Source of the DNA: Inhella proteolytica
GTDB lineage: Bacteria; Pseudomonadota; Gammaproteobacteria; Burkholderiales; Burkholderiaceae_C
Reading direction: 5' to 3'
Assembly (NCBI RefSeq): GCF_016093275.1
Contig: NZ_JAEDAK010000006.1
Span: 124,001 to 188,000 of the forward strand
Length of the DNA stretch: 64,000 nucleotides
Notes under the pieces: model-generated
The model's input: the letters and a program-made list of their open reading frames with translations, nothing else
What the model was told of the DNA's origin: nothing
The model's database searches: none
In this document: one piece after another, positions 28,328 to 36,380 of the stretch
Layout: every line of letters starts with the position of its first letter
How positions within the stretch are numbered: position 1 is the stretch's first letter
Position numbers and translations under genes: made by a program

Positions 28328-29707
28328 TCAGTCCGCCTGAAGCTTGGTGGTGAACGCGTACCAGTCGATCCTGCGCGTCGCGAACATCACCCCGCCCAGC
28401 ACGGCGAACAGCAGCAGGCTGCCCATCAGCAGGGCGGTCTGCTCCAGATTCAGCACCTGATAGAGGGCGGCGTACAGCCCGCCCACGCCGGCGCCGAACA
28501 AGGCGCCGGCGCGCCAGCGCTTGAACAGCGCGGCCGCATAGCCGGCCAGCAGCGCGCTGGACCCACCCCCCGCCAGCGCATAGGCCAGCGCAAAGGCCAG
28601 GTGCTCGGAGAGCGCCAGCAGCAGCAGGAAGAAGAGCCCCAGCGCCAGCCCCACCAGCAGGTACTGCACCGGGTGCACGCGCAAGGCGCCCAGCACCTCG
28701 ATCAGCGCCACCGCCACGAACACCAGGGCGATGAAGAGGATGGCGTACTTCATCGCCCGTTCGCTCAAGGAATAGGGGTTGACGGGGTCGATCAGCTCCA
28801 CCCCCAGGCTGTCTTTCACCGGCCGGCCCTCGGCCAGCTCCGTGCCTGCCGTGGTGGCCAGGGCGCTGACGCGCCATTCGGCCTGGAAGCCCTTGTCGCT
28901 GGCCTCGCGCTGCACTGGCAGGAAGCGGCCGCCGAAGCTGGCATGCGGCCAGCTGGAGCGCAGCTGCATCTGCAGGTTCTCGGCCGCGGGCGCCCAGGCA
29001 AAGCTCTCGGTGCCCACCAGGTCGAGCTGCAGGTCGAGGCGTTGGCGCTCGTTCAGGTCCAGGCGCGGCAGCTGGGCGTGCAGGCCTTGGCGGGTATCCG
29101 GGTCGGCGGCTTGCGCGGCGGCGGGTTCACCGCCGCTGGCCGGCGGCGCGGGCCCGCGCAGCAGCAGGCCGCTGCCCGGGCGGGGCTGCAGGCTCTCGCC
29201 ATTGAGCTTGAGGCTGACGCTGCGCAGGCCGCGCGCGTCGCTGACCGACAGCAGCAGCTGCGGCGTAGTGCAGGCCAACGTGCCGCCGTGTCGGGCCACC
29301 GCCTGCAGTTCCTTGGCGTCCTTCCACTCCGCCTGCACGGCTAGCCGGCCCACATAGGTATTGACCTTGAAGAGACCCCGATACCGTGCTTCAGGCTGCA
29401 GCTCACCATTGATGCTCAGCTGGCTTGGCAAGGCGGTGCGCACCAGGCGCTCGCTGCGTGTCTGGCGGCGCGCCACGCCCTTGCTGTCTTCCTCCACGGT
29501 TTCCCACTGCTCGGTGCACTGCTGGCTCAACACCGGGCCCAGCACGGTCTGGGCCTCGGCCAGGGATTGCCGCACCGACCAGCCCGCCTGCTGCTGGTAG
29601 CTCAGGCGCTCACGCACCAGGCGCTCGATCTGCGCCAGCACCAGCGCCAGCATCAGGCACACCGCCACCAGCCCCAGGGCCTTGCCCAGCCACAGCTTGT
29701 TTCGCAT
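28328..29707 (-). CDS. creD: CreD-family inner membrane protein
   Basis: 459-residue inner-membrane protein of the CreD family. One N-terminal TM lies at about 9-28. A large periplasmic domain follows at about 30-315, and a cluster of about five TM helices is at about 315-450. In E. coli, CreD belongs to the CreBC regulon and affects cell-envelope behaviour. It lies directly downstream of creC here (54-base gap). The N-terminal stretch after the TM (IERLVRERLSYQQQAGWSV) matches the family pattern of an E-R-x5-R-Q-x-A-V-type region. The stop is shared at the TGATCA junction. Confidence 0.9.
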   Translation of the reverse strand: MRNKLWLGKALGLVAVCLMLALVLAQIERLVRERLSYQQQAGWSVRQSLAEAQTVLGPVLSQQCTEQWETVEEDSKGVARRQTRSERLVRTALPSQLSINGELQPEARYRGLFKVNTYVGRLAVQAEWKDAKELQAVARHGGTLACTTPQLLLSVSDARGLRSVSLKLNGESLQPRPGSGLLLRGPAPPASGGEPAAAQAADPDTRQGLHAQLPRLDLNERQRLDLQLDLVGTESFAWAPAAENLQMQLRSSWPHASFGGRFLPVQREASDKGFQAEWRVSALATTAGTELAEGRPVKDSLGVELIDPVNPYSLSERAMKYAILFIALVFVAVALIEVLGALRVHPVQYLLVGLALGLFFLLLLALSEHLAFALAYALAGGGSSALLAGYAAALFKRWRAGALFGAGVGGLYAALYQVLNLEQTALLMGSLLLFAVLGGVMFATRRIDWYAFTTKLQAD

Positions 29708-29761
29708 CCATTGCTCCTCTTGTTGTTGGAGCCGTGATGCTCGGCAGCCGCCGTGAGCGGC

Positions 29762-31183
29762 TTAGGGCGTTTGTGAAGGCAATGTGAGGCGCACGCGCAA
29801 ACCCGGTGCGGCGTTCTCGAACTGCAGGCGGCCGCCGTGCAGCGCCGCCACCTGGCGCGCCAAGGCCAGGCCCAGGCCGGAGCCCTTGCGGCCGTCTGGC
29901 CGGGTGGTGGAGAAGAACTGCTCGCCCAGGCGCGCCAGCGCCGCCTCGGGCACGCCGGGGCCGTGGTCGCGCAGGCTGAAGAGCCAGGTGCGGCCCTGGG
30001 GCTGCAGCTCCAGCTCGAGCGTGCTGCCGGGTGGGGCGAAGTCGATCGCGTTGCCGATCAGGTTGGCCAGCAGCAGGCTCAGGGCTTCGGCATCGCCGCG
30101 CAGCGGGGCCGCGCCCAGGCGCTCCAGCCCCTGCCAGTGCAGGCCGCGCTGGCTGCAGCGGTCGGCCTCATGGCGCAGCGCGGCGCGCAGCAGCTCGTCC
30201 AGGCGCAGCGGCTCCTGCCGGGCGGGCTCGCTCTGGGCTTCGAGCTTGGAGAGTTCGAGCAGCCGCTCCACCAGGGCCTGCAGGCGTTCGCTCTGTTCCA
30301 CCACCTGCTGCGCAAAGCGCTCGCGGTCGGGTGCGGGCAGTTCCTCCTGCAGCAGCTCGCCGGCGCCGCGCAGCGCGGTGATGGGGCTCTTGAGTTCATG
30401 CGTGAGGGCGCGCACGCGCTGCTCCCATTGGCTGCGGCCTTCCAGGCGCAGGCGCATCGCATCCATGGCGCGCGCCAGCTGGCCCAGCTCGCCTTGCAGG
30501 CGTGGCGCGGGGGCGCCCACGGGGGCGTGCAGCGCATGGTCACGCAACCGGCGCAGGGTCCAGATCAGCCAGCCGGTGACCAAGCTGCCCAGCAGCAGCG
30601 CGGCGCCCACCAGGCCGACGCCGATCCACCAGATGCGCCCTTCGGTGCGCAGGATCAGCGGGTCCAGACTGGCCACCGGCCGGCCCACGCTGGCCACGCC
30701 GATCAGTTCGCCCGCGGTATTGCGAATCGGCGCGGCCACCTGCAGCACCAGGCTGGCCTCGTCATCGGGCAGTTGGCGGCTGGCGCGCGCGCCGTACTGG
30801 CCGCGCAGGGTGCGCAGCACATCGTTCCATTGCGAGTAGTCCTGCCCCACGGCGCTGGGCCGTGCGGTGTCCAGCAGCACCTTGCCCTGGGCGTCGGTCA
30901 GGTAGATGCGCAGCACCAGCTGGTTCTTGTGCAGCGCCCAGATCTGCGCCTGCGGCTGGCGCTGCGTCAGCTCCAGCAGGCGCTGCTCAAGGCCTTGCAA
31001 TTGGCCTTGCTGAAGCGCGTCCGCGCTCAGCACCGCCACCAGGTGGGCGGTCTCAACGAGTGACTCCTCGACCACCTCGCGCACCGCCGGCTTGACCTCG
31101 CCCAGCACCACGCGCAGCAGCGCGTAGGCGGTCAGCCCGCAGAGCAGGAAGAAGGCGAGCAGGACGCGCAGGCCCAGGTGCAT
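29762..31183 (-). CDS. creC: Sensor histidine kinase CreC
   Basis: 473-residue kinase: TM1 at about 6-24, a periplasmic sensor (about 25-180), TM2 near 185-207, HAMP at about 208-260, and the HisKA H-box ALTHELKSPITALRG at about 265. HATPase boxes are N (NLIGNAIDFAP), G1 (DHGPGVP) and G2 (GSGLGLALAR). The order creB-creC-creD with one strand and short gaps identifies it as CreC. GAGG stands 9 bases before the ATG at 31183. It phosphorylates the regulator at 31198-31845. Confidence 0.92.
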   Translation of the reverse strand: MHLGLRVLLAFFLLCGLTAYALLRVVLGEVKPAVREVVEESLVETAHLVAVLSADALQQGQLQGLEQRLLELTQRQPQAQIWALHKNQLVLRIYLTDAQGKVLLDTARPSAVGQDYSQWNDVLRTLRGQYGARASRQLPDDEASLVLQVAAPIRNTAGELIGVASVGRPVASLDPLILRTEGRIWWIGVGLVGAALLLGSLVTGWLIWTLRRLRDHALHAPVGAPAPRLQGELGQLARAMDAMRLRLEGRSQWEQRVRALTHELKSPITALRGAGELLQEELPAPDRERFAQQVVEQSERLQALVERLLELSKLEAQSEPARQEPLRLDELLRAALRHEADRCSQRGLHWQGLERLGAAPLRGDAEALSLLLANLIGNAIDFAPPGSTLELELQPQGRTWLFSLRDHGPGVPEAALARLGEQFFSTTRPDGRKGSGLGLALARQVAALHGGRLQFENAAPGLRVRLTLPSQTP

Positions 31184-31197
31184 GCGCGTTCAGCCTC

Positions 31198-31845
31198 TCA
31201 GAGTTCCAGCGCGTAGCCGAGCCCGCGATGCGTGCGGATCGCCTCCTCGCCCGCGCCGGCTTCGCGCAGCTTGGCGCGCAGGGTCTTGATATGGGTGTCC
31301 ACCGTACGGTCGCTGGATTCGCTGGCCGTGCCCCAGGCCTGGTCCAGCAGCTGATCGCGGCTGAGGATGCGACCCTGGGCCGCCAGCAGGGCCTGCAGCA
31401 GCGCCAGCTCGCGGCGCGTCAGGTTCAGGGCCTGGCCGTTCCAGCGTGCCTGCTGGCCTTCGATGCGCAGGCCCGGCGCGGCGGGGGTCGGGGCGCGGCG
31501 CAGCAGGCCGCGCACGCGCGCCACCAGCTCGCGCGGGCTGAAGGGCTTGCACAGGTAGTCGTCGGCGCCGAGCTCCAGGCCGAGCACGCGGTCGAGCTCC
31601 TCGCCGCGTGCGCTCAGCAGCAGGATGGGCGTGGTGCTGCCCTGCTGGCGCAGCTCGCGCAGCCAGTCCAGGCCGGAGCCATCGGGCAGGCCGATGTCCA
31701 GCACCGCGCAGCGTGGCGCCTGCTGAGCCCAGGCGGCGCGGGCGTCCTTCAGCCAGGCGTGGTGCTGCACCGCCAGGCCCTCGCGCTCGAGCGCGAAGCG
31801 CACGGTCTGCGCGATGGCCGGGTCGTCTTCGAGAAAGAGGATCAC
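31198..31845 (-). CDS. creB: Response regulator CreB (OmpR family)
   Basis: 215-residue two-domain regulator: receiver at about 1-115 with acidic pair FLEDD and phospho-acceptor in VLDIGLPDGSG (about Asp50), then a winged-helix DNA-binding domain (LTRRELALLQALLAA to RTHRGLGYALEL). The start is GTG at 31845, which overlaps the marC stop by 4 bp. Longer minus-strand readings from 32535 are shadows of marC. In E. coli CreB acts on the cre regulon; here creA is not in the cluster. Confidence 0.92.
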   Translation of the reverse strand: MILFLEDDPAIAQTVRFALEREGLAVQHHAWLKDARAAWAQQAPRCAVLDIGLPDGSGLDWLRELRQQGSTTPILLLSARGEELDRVLGLELGADDYLCKPFSPRELVARVRGLLRRAPTPAAPGLRIEGQQARWNGQALNLTRRELALLQALLAAQGRILSRDQLLDQAWGTASESSDRTVDTHIKTLRAKLREAGAGEEAIRTHRGLGYALEL

Positions 31846-32465
31846 TTCAGCTTGGCGGAGCCGAGGATGGGGAAGAGATCGATCAACCCGCTGGCCAGCA
31901 GTTCCACCGCCAGCGCCGCCAGGATCAGGCCCATCAGCCGCGTCATGATGTTGATGCCGGTGCTGCCCAGCACCTTGGCAATTCGGCCGGCGGCGCTGAA
32001 GCACAGCCACACGAAGCCCGCCACCACCAGGCCATAGCCCACGAACACCGCCTGCTGCCACCAGTGCTGGGTCTTCTGCGCGTAGATCACCATGGTGGAG
32101 ATGGTGGCCGGGCCGGTGAGCAGCGGAATCGCCAGCGGCACGACGGCGATGTTGGCCCCGGCGTCCGGCGCGCTCACCGTGCCGCCTTCGGCCGGCTTGG
32201 CGTTCAGCATGCTCAGCGCGTTGATCAGCAGCAGGGTGCCGCCGCCGACCTGGAAGCTGGCGATCGAGATGCTGAAGAACTCGATGATGCGCAGGCCCAG
32301 CAGCGCCGACAGGCTGACCACCGCGAAGCAGGTGAAGGCGGCGATGCGGATCGTCTGCTTGCGCTGCGTGCGGTCGAACTCCTGCGTGAAGGCGATGAAG
32401 AAGGGGATCACGCCGATCGGGTTGACCATCGCCAGCAGGGCGACCAGGGGTTTGAAGATGTCCAT
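31842..32465 (-). CDS. MarC-family (UPF0056) membrane protein
   Basis: 207 residues with six predicted TM helices. The N-terminal VALLAMVNPIGVIPFFIAFT block and the mid-protein IAVVPLAIPLLTGPATISTM motif are characteristic of MarC. The function of the family is not settled; a link to antibiotic resistance was withdrawn for E. coli MarC. Its stop overlaps the GTG start of creB, so it appears to be the first member of a marC-creB-creC-creD unit. Confidence 0.9.
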   Translation of the reverse strand: MDIFKPLVALLAMVNPIGVIPFFIAFTQEFDRTQRKQTIRIAAFTCFAVVSLSALLGLRIIEFFSISIASFQVGGGTLLLINALSMLNAKPAEGGTVSAPDAGANIAVVPLAIPLLTGPATISTMVIYAQKTQHWWQQAVFVGYGLVVAGFVWLCFSAAGRIAKVLGSTGINIMTRLMGLILAALAVELLASGLIDLFPILGSAKLK

Positions 32466-32477
32466 GGGCGGCGATTC

Positions 32478-33263
32478 TCAAGCGCCCTGCAGCGCGCGCA
32501 GGTAGCGCAGACCCGCGGCCGTGCGCGCCCCCCACCAGCTGCAGAGCTCGCCATCCACCAGGCGCACGCGCGCCTGTGGCGCCAGGGTCTGCACCTCGGC
32601 CAGGTGCGCTTCGCCAAAGCGATAGGGCTCGCTGGAAAGCCAGACCTCATCCACCTGCCGCCACAGCGGGGCGTCCGCCGCCAGTTCCGGGTAGCGCGCC
32701 GCGCCGCTGGCGCCGCCTTCGACGGCCGGTTCGGGGCGCCAGCCCGCATGCGCCAGCAGGCGTGCGATGTAGGTGTCGCGTGCCACCGTCATCCAGGGCT
32801 GGCGCCATATCAGGTAAAGCACGCTTCGGGTTGCTGTTGATGGCGTTTCCACCAGGGCCTGGCTTAGATCGGCCTGCAGCGCCGCGGCGCGCGCGGCCAC
32901 CCCGGGCAGGGCGGCAAAGGGCGCGCTGAGCTGCCGGATCAGCGCTGGCACGTCCTCCGGCCCGCAGGGGTGGGTGACGATGAGCTCGGCCTGTGGCGCC
33001 TGCTCGCGCAGGCTGTCGGCCAGCTCGCGCAGGTTCTCGTCCACGTTCAGCACCACATGGCTGGGCTGCAGGGCCAGCAGGCGCGGCAGGTTCACGTCCT
33101 TGGTGCCGCCCACCTTGGGCAGGTCGGCCACCTGTTCACGCGGGTGGATGCAGAAGCCGGTGCGCGCCACCAGCCAGGGCCGCAGGCCCAAGGCGCACAG
33201 CAACTCGGTGGCCGAGGGCACCAGGCTGGCGATGCGAACCGGGTTCGAAAGCAGGTCCTTCAT
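32478..33263 (-). CDS. Helical-backbone metal/cobalamin receptor-like protein without signal peptide
   Basis: 261-residue protein of the BtuF/FecB periplasmic-binding superfamily (helical backbone metal receptor). RIASLVPSATELLCALGL is the standard N-terminal lobe. KVGGTKDVNLPRLLALQPSHVV and LYLIWRQPWMTVARDTYIARLLAHAGW are the hinge-region blocks. No signal peptide is seen at the ATG chosen (33263), and an ATG 13 codons upstream does not add one. A cytoplasmic location would be odd for a transporter subunit, and no BtuCD/FecCD genes are next to it. It lies 12 bases upstream of marC. Confidence 0.82.
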   Translation of the reverse strand: MKDLLSNPVRIASLVPSATELLCALGLRPWLVARTGFCIHPREQVADLPKVGGTKDVNLPRLLALQPSHVVLNVDENLRELADSLREQAPQAELIVTHPCGPEDVPALIRQLSAPFAALPGVAARAAALQADLSQALVETPSTATRSVLYLIWRQPWMTVARDTYIARLLAHAGWRPEPAVEGGASGAARYPELAADAPLWRQVDEVWLSSEPYRFGEAHLAEVQTLAPQARVRLVDGELCSWWGARTAAGLRYLRALQGA

Positions 33264-33446
33264 AGGGATTGCGGGTTTTCTCTGGGCATAAAAAAGCAAC
33301 AAGCTCGGGTTGCCACGTGAATCCCGTCACAAGCCGCCGGAATAATGGCTTCGCCGGTTGGGACGCATTGATTCGTTGGTTGGTGTTGATGGGTTGAGGC
33401 TCCTGCGGTTTCTCTGTTTCTTTGTATCTGGTTAAGGGGCCTCCCC

Positions 33447-33797
33447 ATGAACAACAAGCTCTACGTCGGTAACCTCGCTTACAGCGTGCGCGACGAATCC
33501 CTGCAACAAGCCTTCGCCCGCTTTGGCACCGTGAACTCGGCCAAAGTCATGATGGATCGCGAAACCGGTCGCTCGAAGGGCTTCGGCTTTGTCGAGATGG
33601 CCACCGACGCGGAGGCGCAAGCCGCCATCAACGGCATGAATGGCCAGGCCCTCGAAGGCCGTCCGGCCGTGGTGAACGTGGCACGCCCGCGTGAAGCCCG
33701 TCCGGCTGGCTTCGCCAGCCCCTACGGCCGCGGCCCGGGCGGTGGTGGCGGTGGCGGTGGTGGCTATCGCGGCGGCAACGACCGCGGCGGCTACTGA
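33447..33797 (+). CDS. RRM RNA-binding protein with glycine-rich tail
   Basis: 116 residues. A single RNA recognition motif has RNP2 (LYVGNL, about 5-10) and RNP1 (KGFGFVEM, about 43-50). A basic linker and a tail (about 90-116) with a run of nine Gly and RG-type residues follow. Such small proteins are often cold-inducible RNA chaperones in proteobacteria. AAGGGGCCTCCCC sits before the ATG. The 183-base upstream region is lower in GC than its surroundings and ends in a pyrimidine-rich stretch, compatible with a long regulated 5' UTR. A strong bidirectional terminator follows. Confidence 0.94.
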   Translation: MNNKLYVGNLAYSVRDESLQQAFARFGTVNSAKVMMDRETGRSKGFGFVEMATDAEAQAAINGMNGQALEGRPAVVNVARPREARPAGFASPYGRGPGGGGGGGGGYRGGNDRGGY

Positions 33798-33830
33798 AGC
33801 CCTGCCCGACCCGGTTCACTGAACTGAGTC

Positions 33831-33858
33831 CACAAGGCCCGCCTCGGCGGGCCTTGTG
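33831..33858. terminator. Bidirectional hairpin terminator
   Basis: A 13-bp perfect inverted repeat (CACAAGGCCCGCC / GGCGGGCCTTGTG) with a minimal loop lies between the RRM gene and the convergent outer-membrane gene. CATTTTG follows on the plus strand. It can terminate in both directions. Confidence 0.8.
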
Positions 33859-33869
33859 CATTTTGGGAA

Positions 33870-36125
33870 CTACCAATCCCAGCCTTGTTGGAACTTGACG
33901 AAGAGCTCGCGCTGCAGCGGCGCACTCTGCGCCTCGCGCGACCAACTCGCCCCCACGCTCCAGCCCCGCAGCGCCCCGGCGCGGGCCAACCAGGTCAGGG
34001 TGCTCACCTCGTGCGCATCCCGCCCGCCCGCCAGGCCCGGTTCGGCCGTGCGCACGGTGCGGCCGCGCTGGTGCAGCAGGCGCAGCGCCTGCTCGGGGCT
34101 GAAGTACAGCAGCAGCTTGGTCTGCGCCTGCGCCTCGCGCAGCGCCCGCCCGCCCTGCGGCGCGCGCACGGTGCCGAAGCCCCAGCGCTGCTCGGCCTCG
34201 AATTCCCAGCCGCCCAGCCAGGCCGGAAGGCGCTCGCGCACGGTGAGCTGGCTGGAGAGCATGTGGCCGCGGCCCACGCGGTCGGCTTCCACGTCCAGGC
34301 GCTCGCCCCAGTCCAGTTCCAGGTGCACGTAAGTCCAGCGCGGGCCGGGGTGGCTGTCCAGCCCCAGCAGCAGGCTGTTCGGGCGGTGCAAGCGCCCCTG
34401 CGCCCGGGCGCGCTGGCGTTGCAGATTCACATGGCCGAAGACCTCGGTGCTCAGCGGCCCGAGCAGCCAGAAGCCCGGCTGCAGCGCCTGGCCGATGGCC
34501 TGGCGTTGCTGCACCTGCTGCTCGGGGTCTCGCAGGGCCTGCACGTCCTGCAGGCGCAGCAGCGCTTCCCAGCTCAGGATGGGCCCGCCGTCATCGAGGT
34601 GGAAGGGGCGCAGGAACTCCACCGTGCGGCGTTCGATGCCGGCCTGCGGCACGAAGCCGTTGTCGTTGGAAAAGCGCGGCGACAGGTGCTCCCAATCGGC
34701 CTGCCAGCGCCAGCCCTCGCCGCGGTGGCGCCAGGAAAGCCAGGCGGCATGGCCGTCGCGGGCCCGGCCGTCTTCCTGCTCGCGGCTGAACAGCAGGTGG
34801 CCGCGCAATTGCTCGGGCCCTCCGGCTTCGCCCGGCTCGCCCTGGAAGTCCAGCCCCAGTACGCTGCTGCGTGCGCCGTCCTCCCAGTCGCGCAGCGACA
34901 CCAGGCCGGCCAGCGCCCAGTCTTCATGCAGCTGGCTGCGGTGGCGGGCGAACAGCAGGCGCGAGCGCCGGTCCTCGTCCACGCTCTCGGTGCCGAAGGG
35001 GCCGGGGCGCAGGCGCAGGCCGCCGCCGGCATCCTGCAGGGCCAGGGCGGTGGCTTCGGAATCGGTACCGCGCCAGGTGGCGCGCAGGCCCCAGCGCGGG
35101 TTGGTGACGGTGCGCGAATAGAAGGCCAGCAGGCCGCGCGCCACGCCCCAGCCGTCGGGCATCACCTGGCCCAGCACGTCGCTGCTTTCCAGGAAAAAGG
35201 CGCGCTTCTCGGGCACGAAGAGCGCGAAGCGCGTGTTGCCGGCCAGCTGCGGGTCGTCCAGGTCCACCTGCGAGAAGTCCGGCCGCAGGGTGGCGTCCAG
35301 CACCCAGTCGGCGCGCGGGCGCCACTGCGCCTCCAGCCCCAGGTTGGCGCGCGGGCTGGCGCGCTGCGGCTCGCCGTGGCGCACTGTCAGCTCGCTGCGC
35401 AGCACGCGGTGCTGGGCCTCGGCCAGGCCCTCGCGCAGCAGCTCGGGCCGGTCCAGGGTCTGCAGCAGGGCCAGCAGGTGCGGGTGCTCGCGCGTCAGCG
35501 GCACGCTGGTGAAGGTCAGCATGGTGTCGCGCGGCACGCGCCGGCTCACCATCAGGCGCCAGGGCAGCTGGCCGTTCAGCGGGTAGCGCAGCGAGGCCAG
35601 CGGCCAGCGGATCTCGATGCTGTAGCCATCGGGCAGGCGCTGCGCCGCGGCTTCCACGTCCAGGTAGTCGGGCGACGCATCTTCTTCATCGGCGGCGGCG
35701 CTGTAGAGGCCATCGGCCAGCGAGCCGCTCGCATTGACGCGCACGAACTGCGCCACCTGCTGGCGACCGTTCGGGTCGATCCAGAGCGTGATGGCGTCCT
35801 GATCCGGGTAGATCTGGTCGCGCCGCGCCAGCGGGGCGCGGATCTGCGCGGGCTCCGGGTCCCAGGCGCGGATGGCGAAGATCAGCGCATCGGGCGTGAC
35901 CAGGATCTGCACGGCGGTGCGGTAGGGGCCGGCGTCGGGCGCGCTGTCGGGGCGGAAGCGCTGGAAGGCCTCGAAGGTGGGGGCATCGCGCCAGACGGCA
36001 TCGTCGAGCCGGCCATCGATGCGCGGCGGGGTGGCAGGGCCCAGCGCGTGGGTGGGCAGCGGGGGCGGCGTAGGGGCGGCCATGGCGCTGCACGACAGCA
36101 GCGCAGCCAGGGCAAGAAATCGCAT
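33870..36125 (-). CDS. DUF5916-type outer-membrane protein with CBM9-like N-terminal domain
   Basis: 751 residues with a signal peptide (MRFLALAALLSCSAMAA). The N-terminal domain (about 25-220) matches the carbohydrate-binding-family-9-like domain (PRIDGRLDDAVWRDAPTF; ALIFAIRAWDPEP). The rest, about 230-751, has alternating hydrophobic strands and ends in Trp, as expected for an outer-membrane beta barrel assembled by BAM. Similar proteins are common, but their ligand is not established. ATG 36125 was chosen for the signal peptide; it has no good ribosome-binding site, and the upstream leader region is described separately. Confidence 0.85.
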   Translation of the reverse strand: MRFLALAALLSCSAMAAPTPPPLPTHALGPATPPRIDGRLDDAVWRDAPTFEAFQRFRPDSAPDAGPYRTAVQILVTPDALIFAIRAWDPEPAQIRAPLARRDQIYPDQDAITLWIDPNGRQQVAQFVRVNASGSLADGLYSAAADEEDASPDYLDVEAAAQRLPDGYSIEIRWPLASLRYPLNGQLPWRLMVSRRVPRDTMLTFTSVPLTREHPHLLALLQTLDRPELLREGLAEAQHRVLRSELTVRHGEPQRASPRANLGLEAQWRPRADWVLDATLRPDFSQVDLDDPQLAGNTRFALFVPEKRAFFLESSDVLGQVMPDGWGVARGLLAFYSRTVTNPRWGLRATWRGTDSEATALALQDAGGGLRLRPGPFGTESVDEDRRSRLLFARHRSQLHEDWALAGLVSLRDWEDGARSSVLGLDFQGEPGEAGGPEQLRGHLLFSREQEDGRARDGHAAWLSWRHRGEGWRWQADWEHLSPRFSNDNGFVPQAGIERRTVEFLRPFHLDDGGPILSWEALLRLQDVQALRDPEQQVQQRQAIGQALQPGFWLLGPLSTEVFGHVNLQRQRARAQGRLHRPNSLLLGLDSHPGPRWTYVHLELDWGERLDVEADRVGRGHMLSSQLTVRERLPAWLGGWEFEAEQRWGFGTVRAPQGGRALREAQAQTKLLLYFSPEQALRLLHQRGRTVRTAEPGLAGGRDAHEVSTLTWLARAGALRGWSVGASWSREAQSAPLQRELFVKFQQGWDW

Positions 36126-36195
36126 GAAGGCGGGGCCCGCAAGGGGCCAATGGATGCAGGTGGCCGGGCGCAAGCGCGGCGCGCGGCAGCGAGAA

Positions 36196-36256
36196 CCGAA
36201 GAGCCCGCCAGGGCGGCGGTCTTCGGCTTCAGTTAGCAGGGATGCAGCACCTTCAT
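36196..36256 (-). promoter_or_regulatory. Candidate leader ORF plus hairpin upstream of the DUF5916 gene
   Basis: On the minus strand a GGAGGG ribosome-binding sequence precedes a seven-codon ORF, MKVLHPC, ending at TAA (ATG 36256, stop 36233). A hairpin follows, with CCGAAG/CTTCGG outer arms (36196-36201 and 36221-36226) and a GC-rich inner stem. The main gene starts 71 bases later and lacks a good ribosome-binding site. The arrangement looks like a leader-peptide/attenuator, but there is no other support. Confidence 0.3.
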
Positions 36257-36380
36257 CTCACCCTCCATGGGCCTTGCGGGGGTGGCCCGGTTTGAGGAAG
36301 GCGCGCAGTGTAGTGAGGCCGATTCGCGCTGCCAAGCTGACTTTTGGCCAAGCGCTCGGCCACTGCGGCAGGGCTCGGGC

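Noticed and set aside
33737-33795. A GGY/GGN-rich repeat at the end of the RRM gene, and a similar one in ssb (48385-48430), as possible tandem DNA repeats
   Set aside because: They encode the glycine-rich tails expected for both families and show no unit structure beyond codon use.
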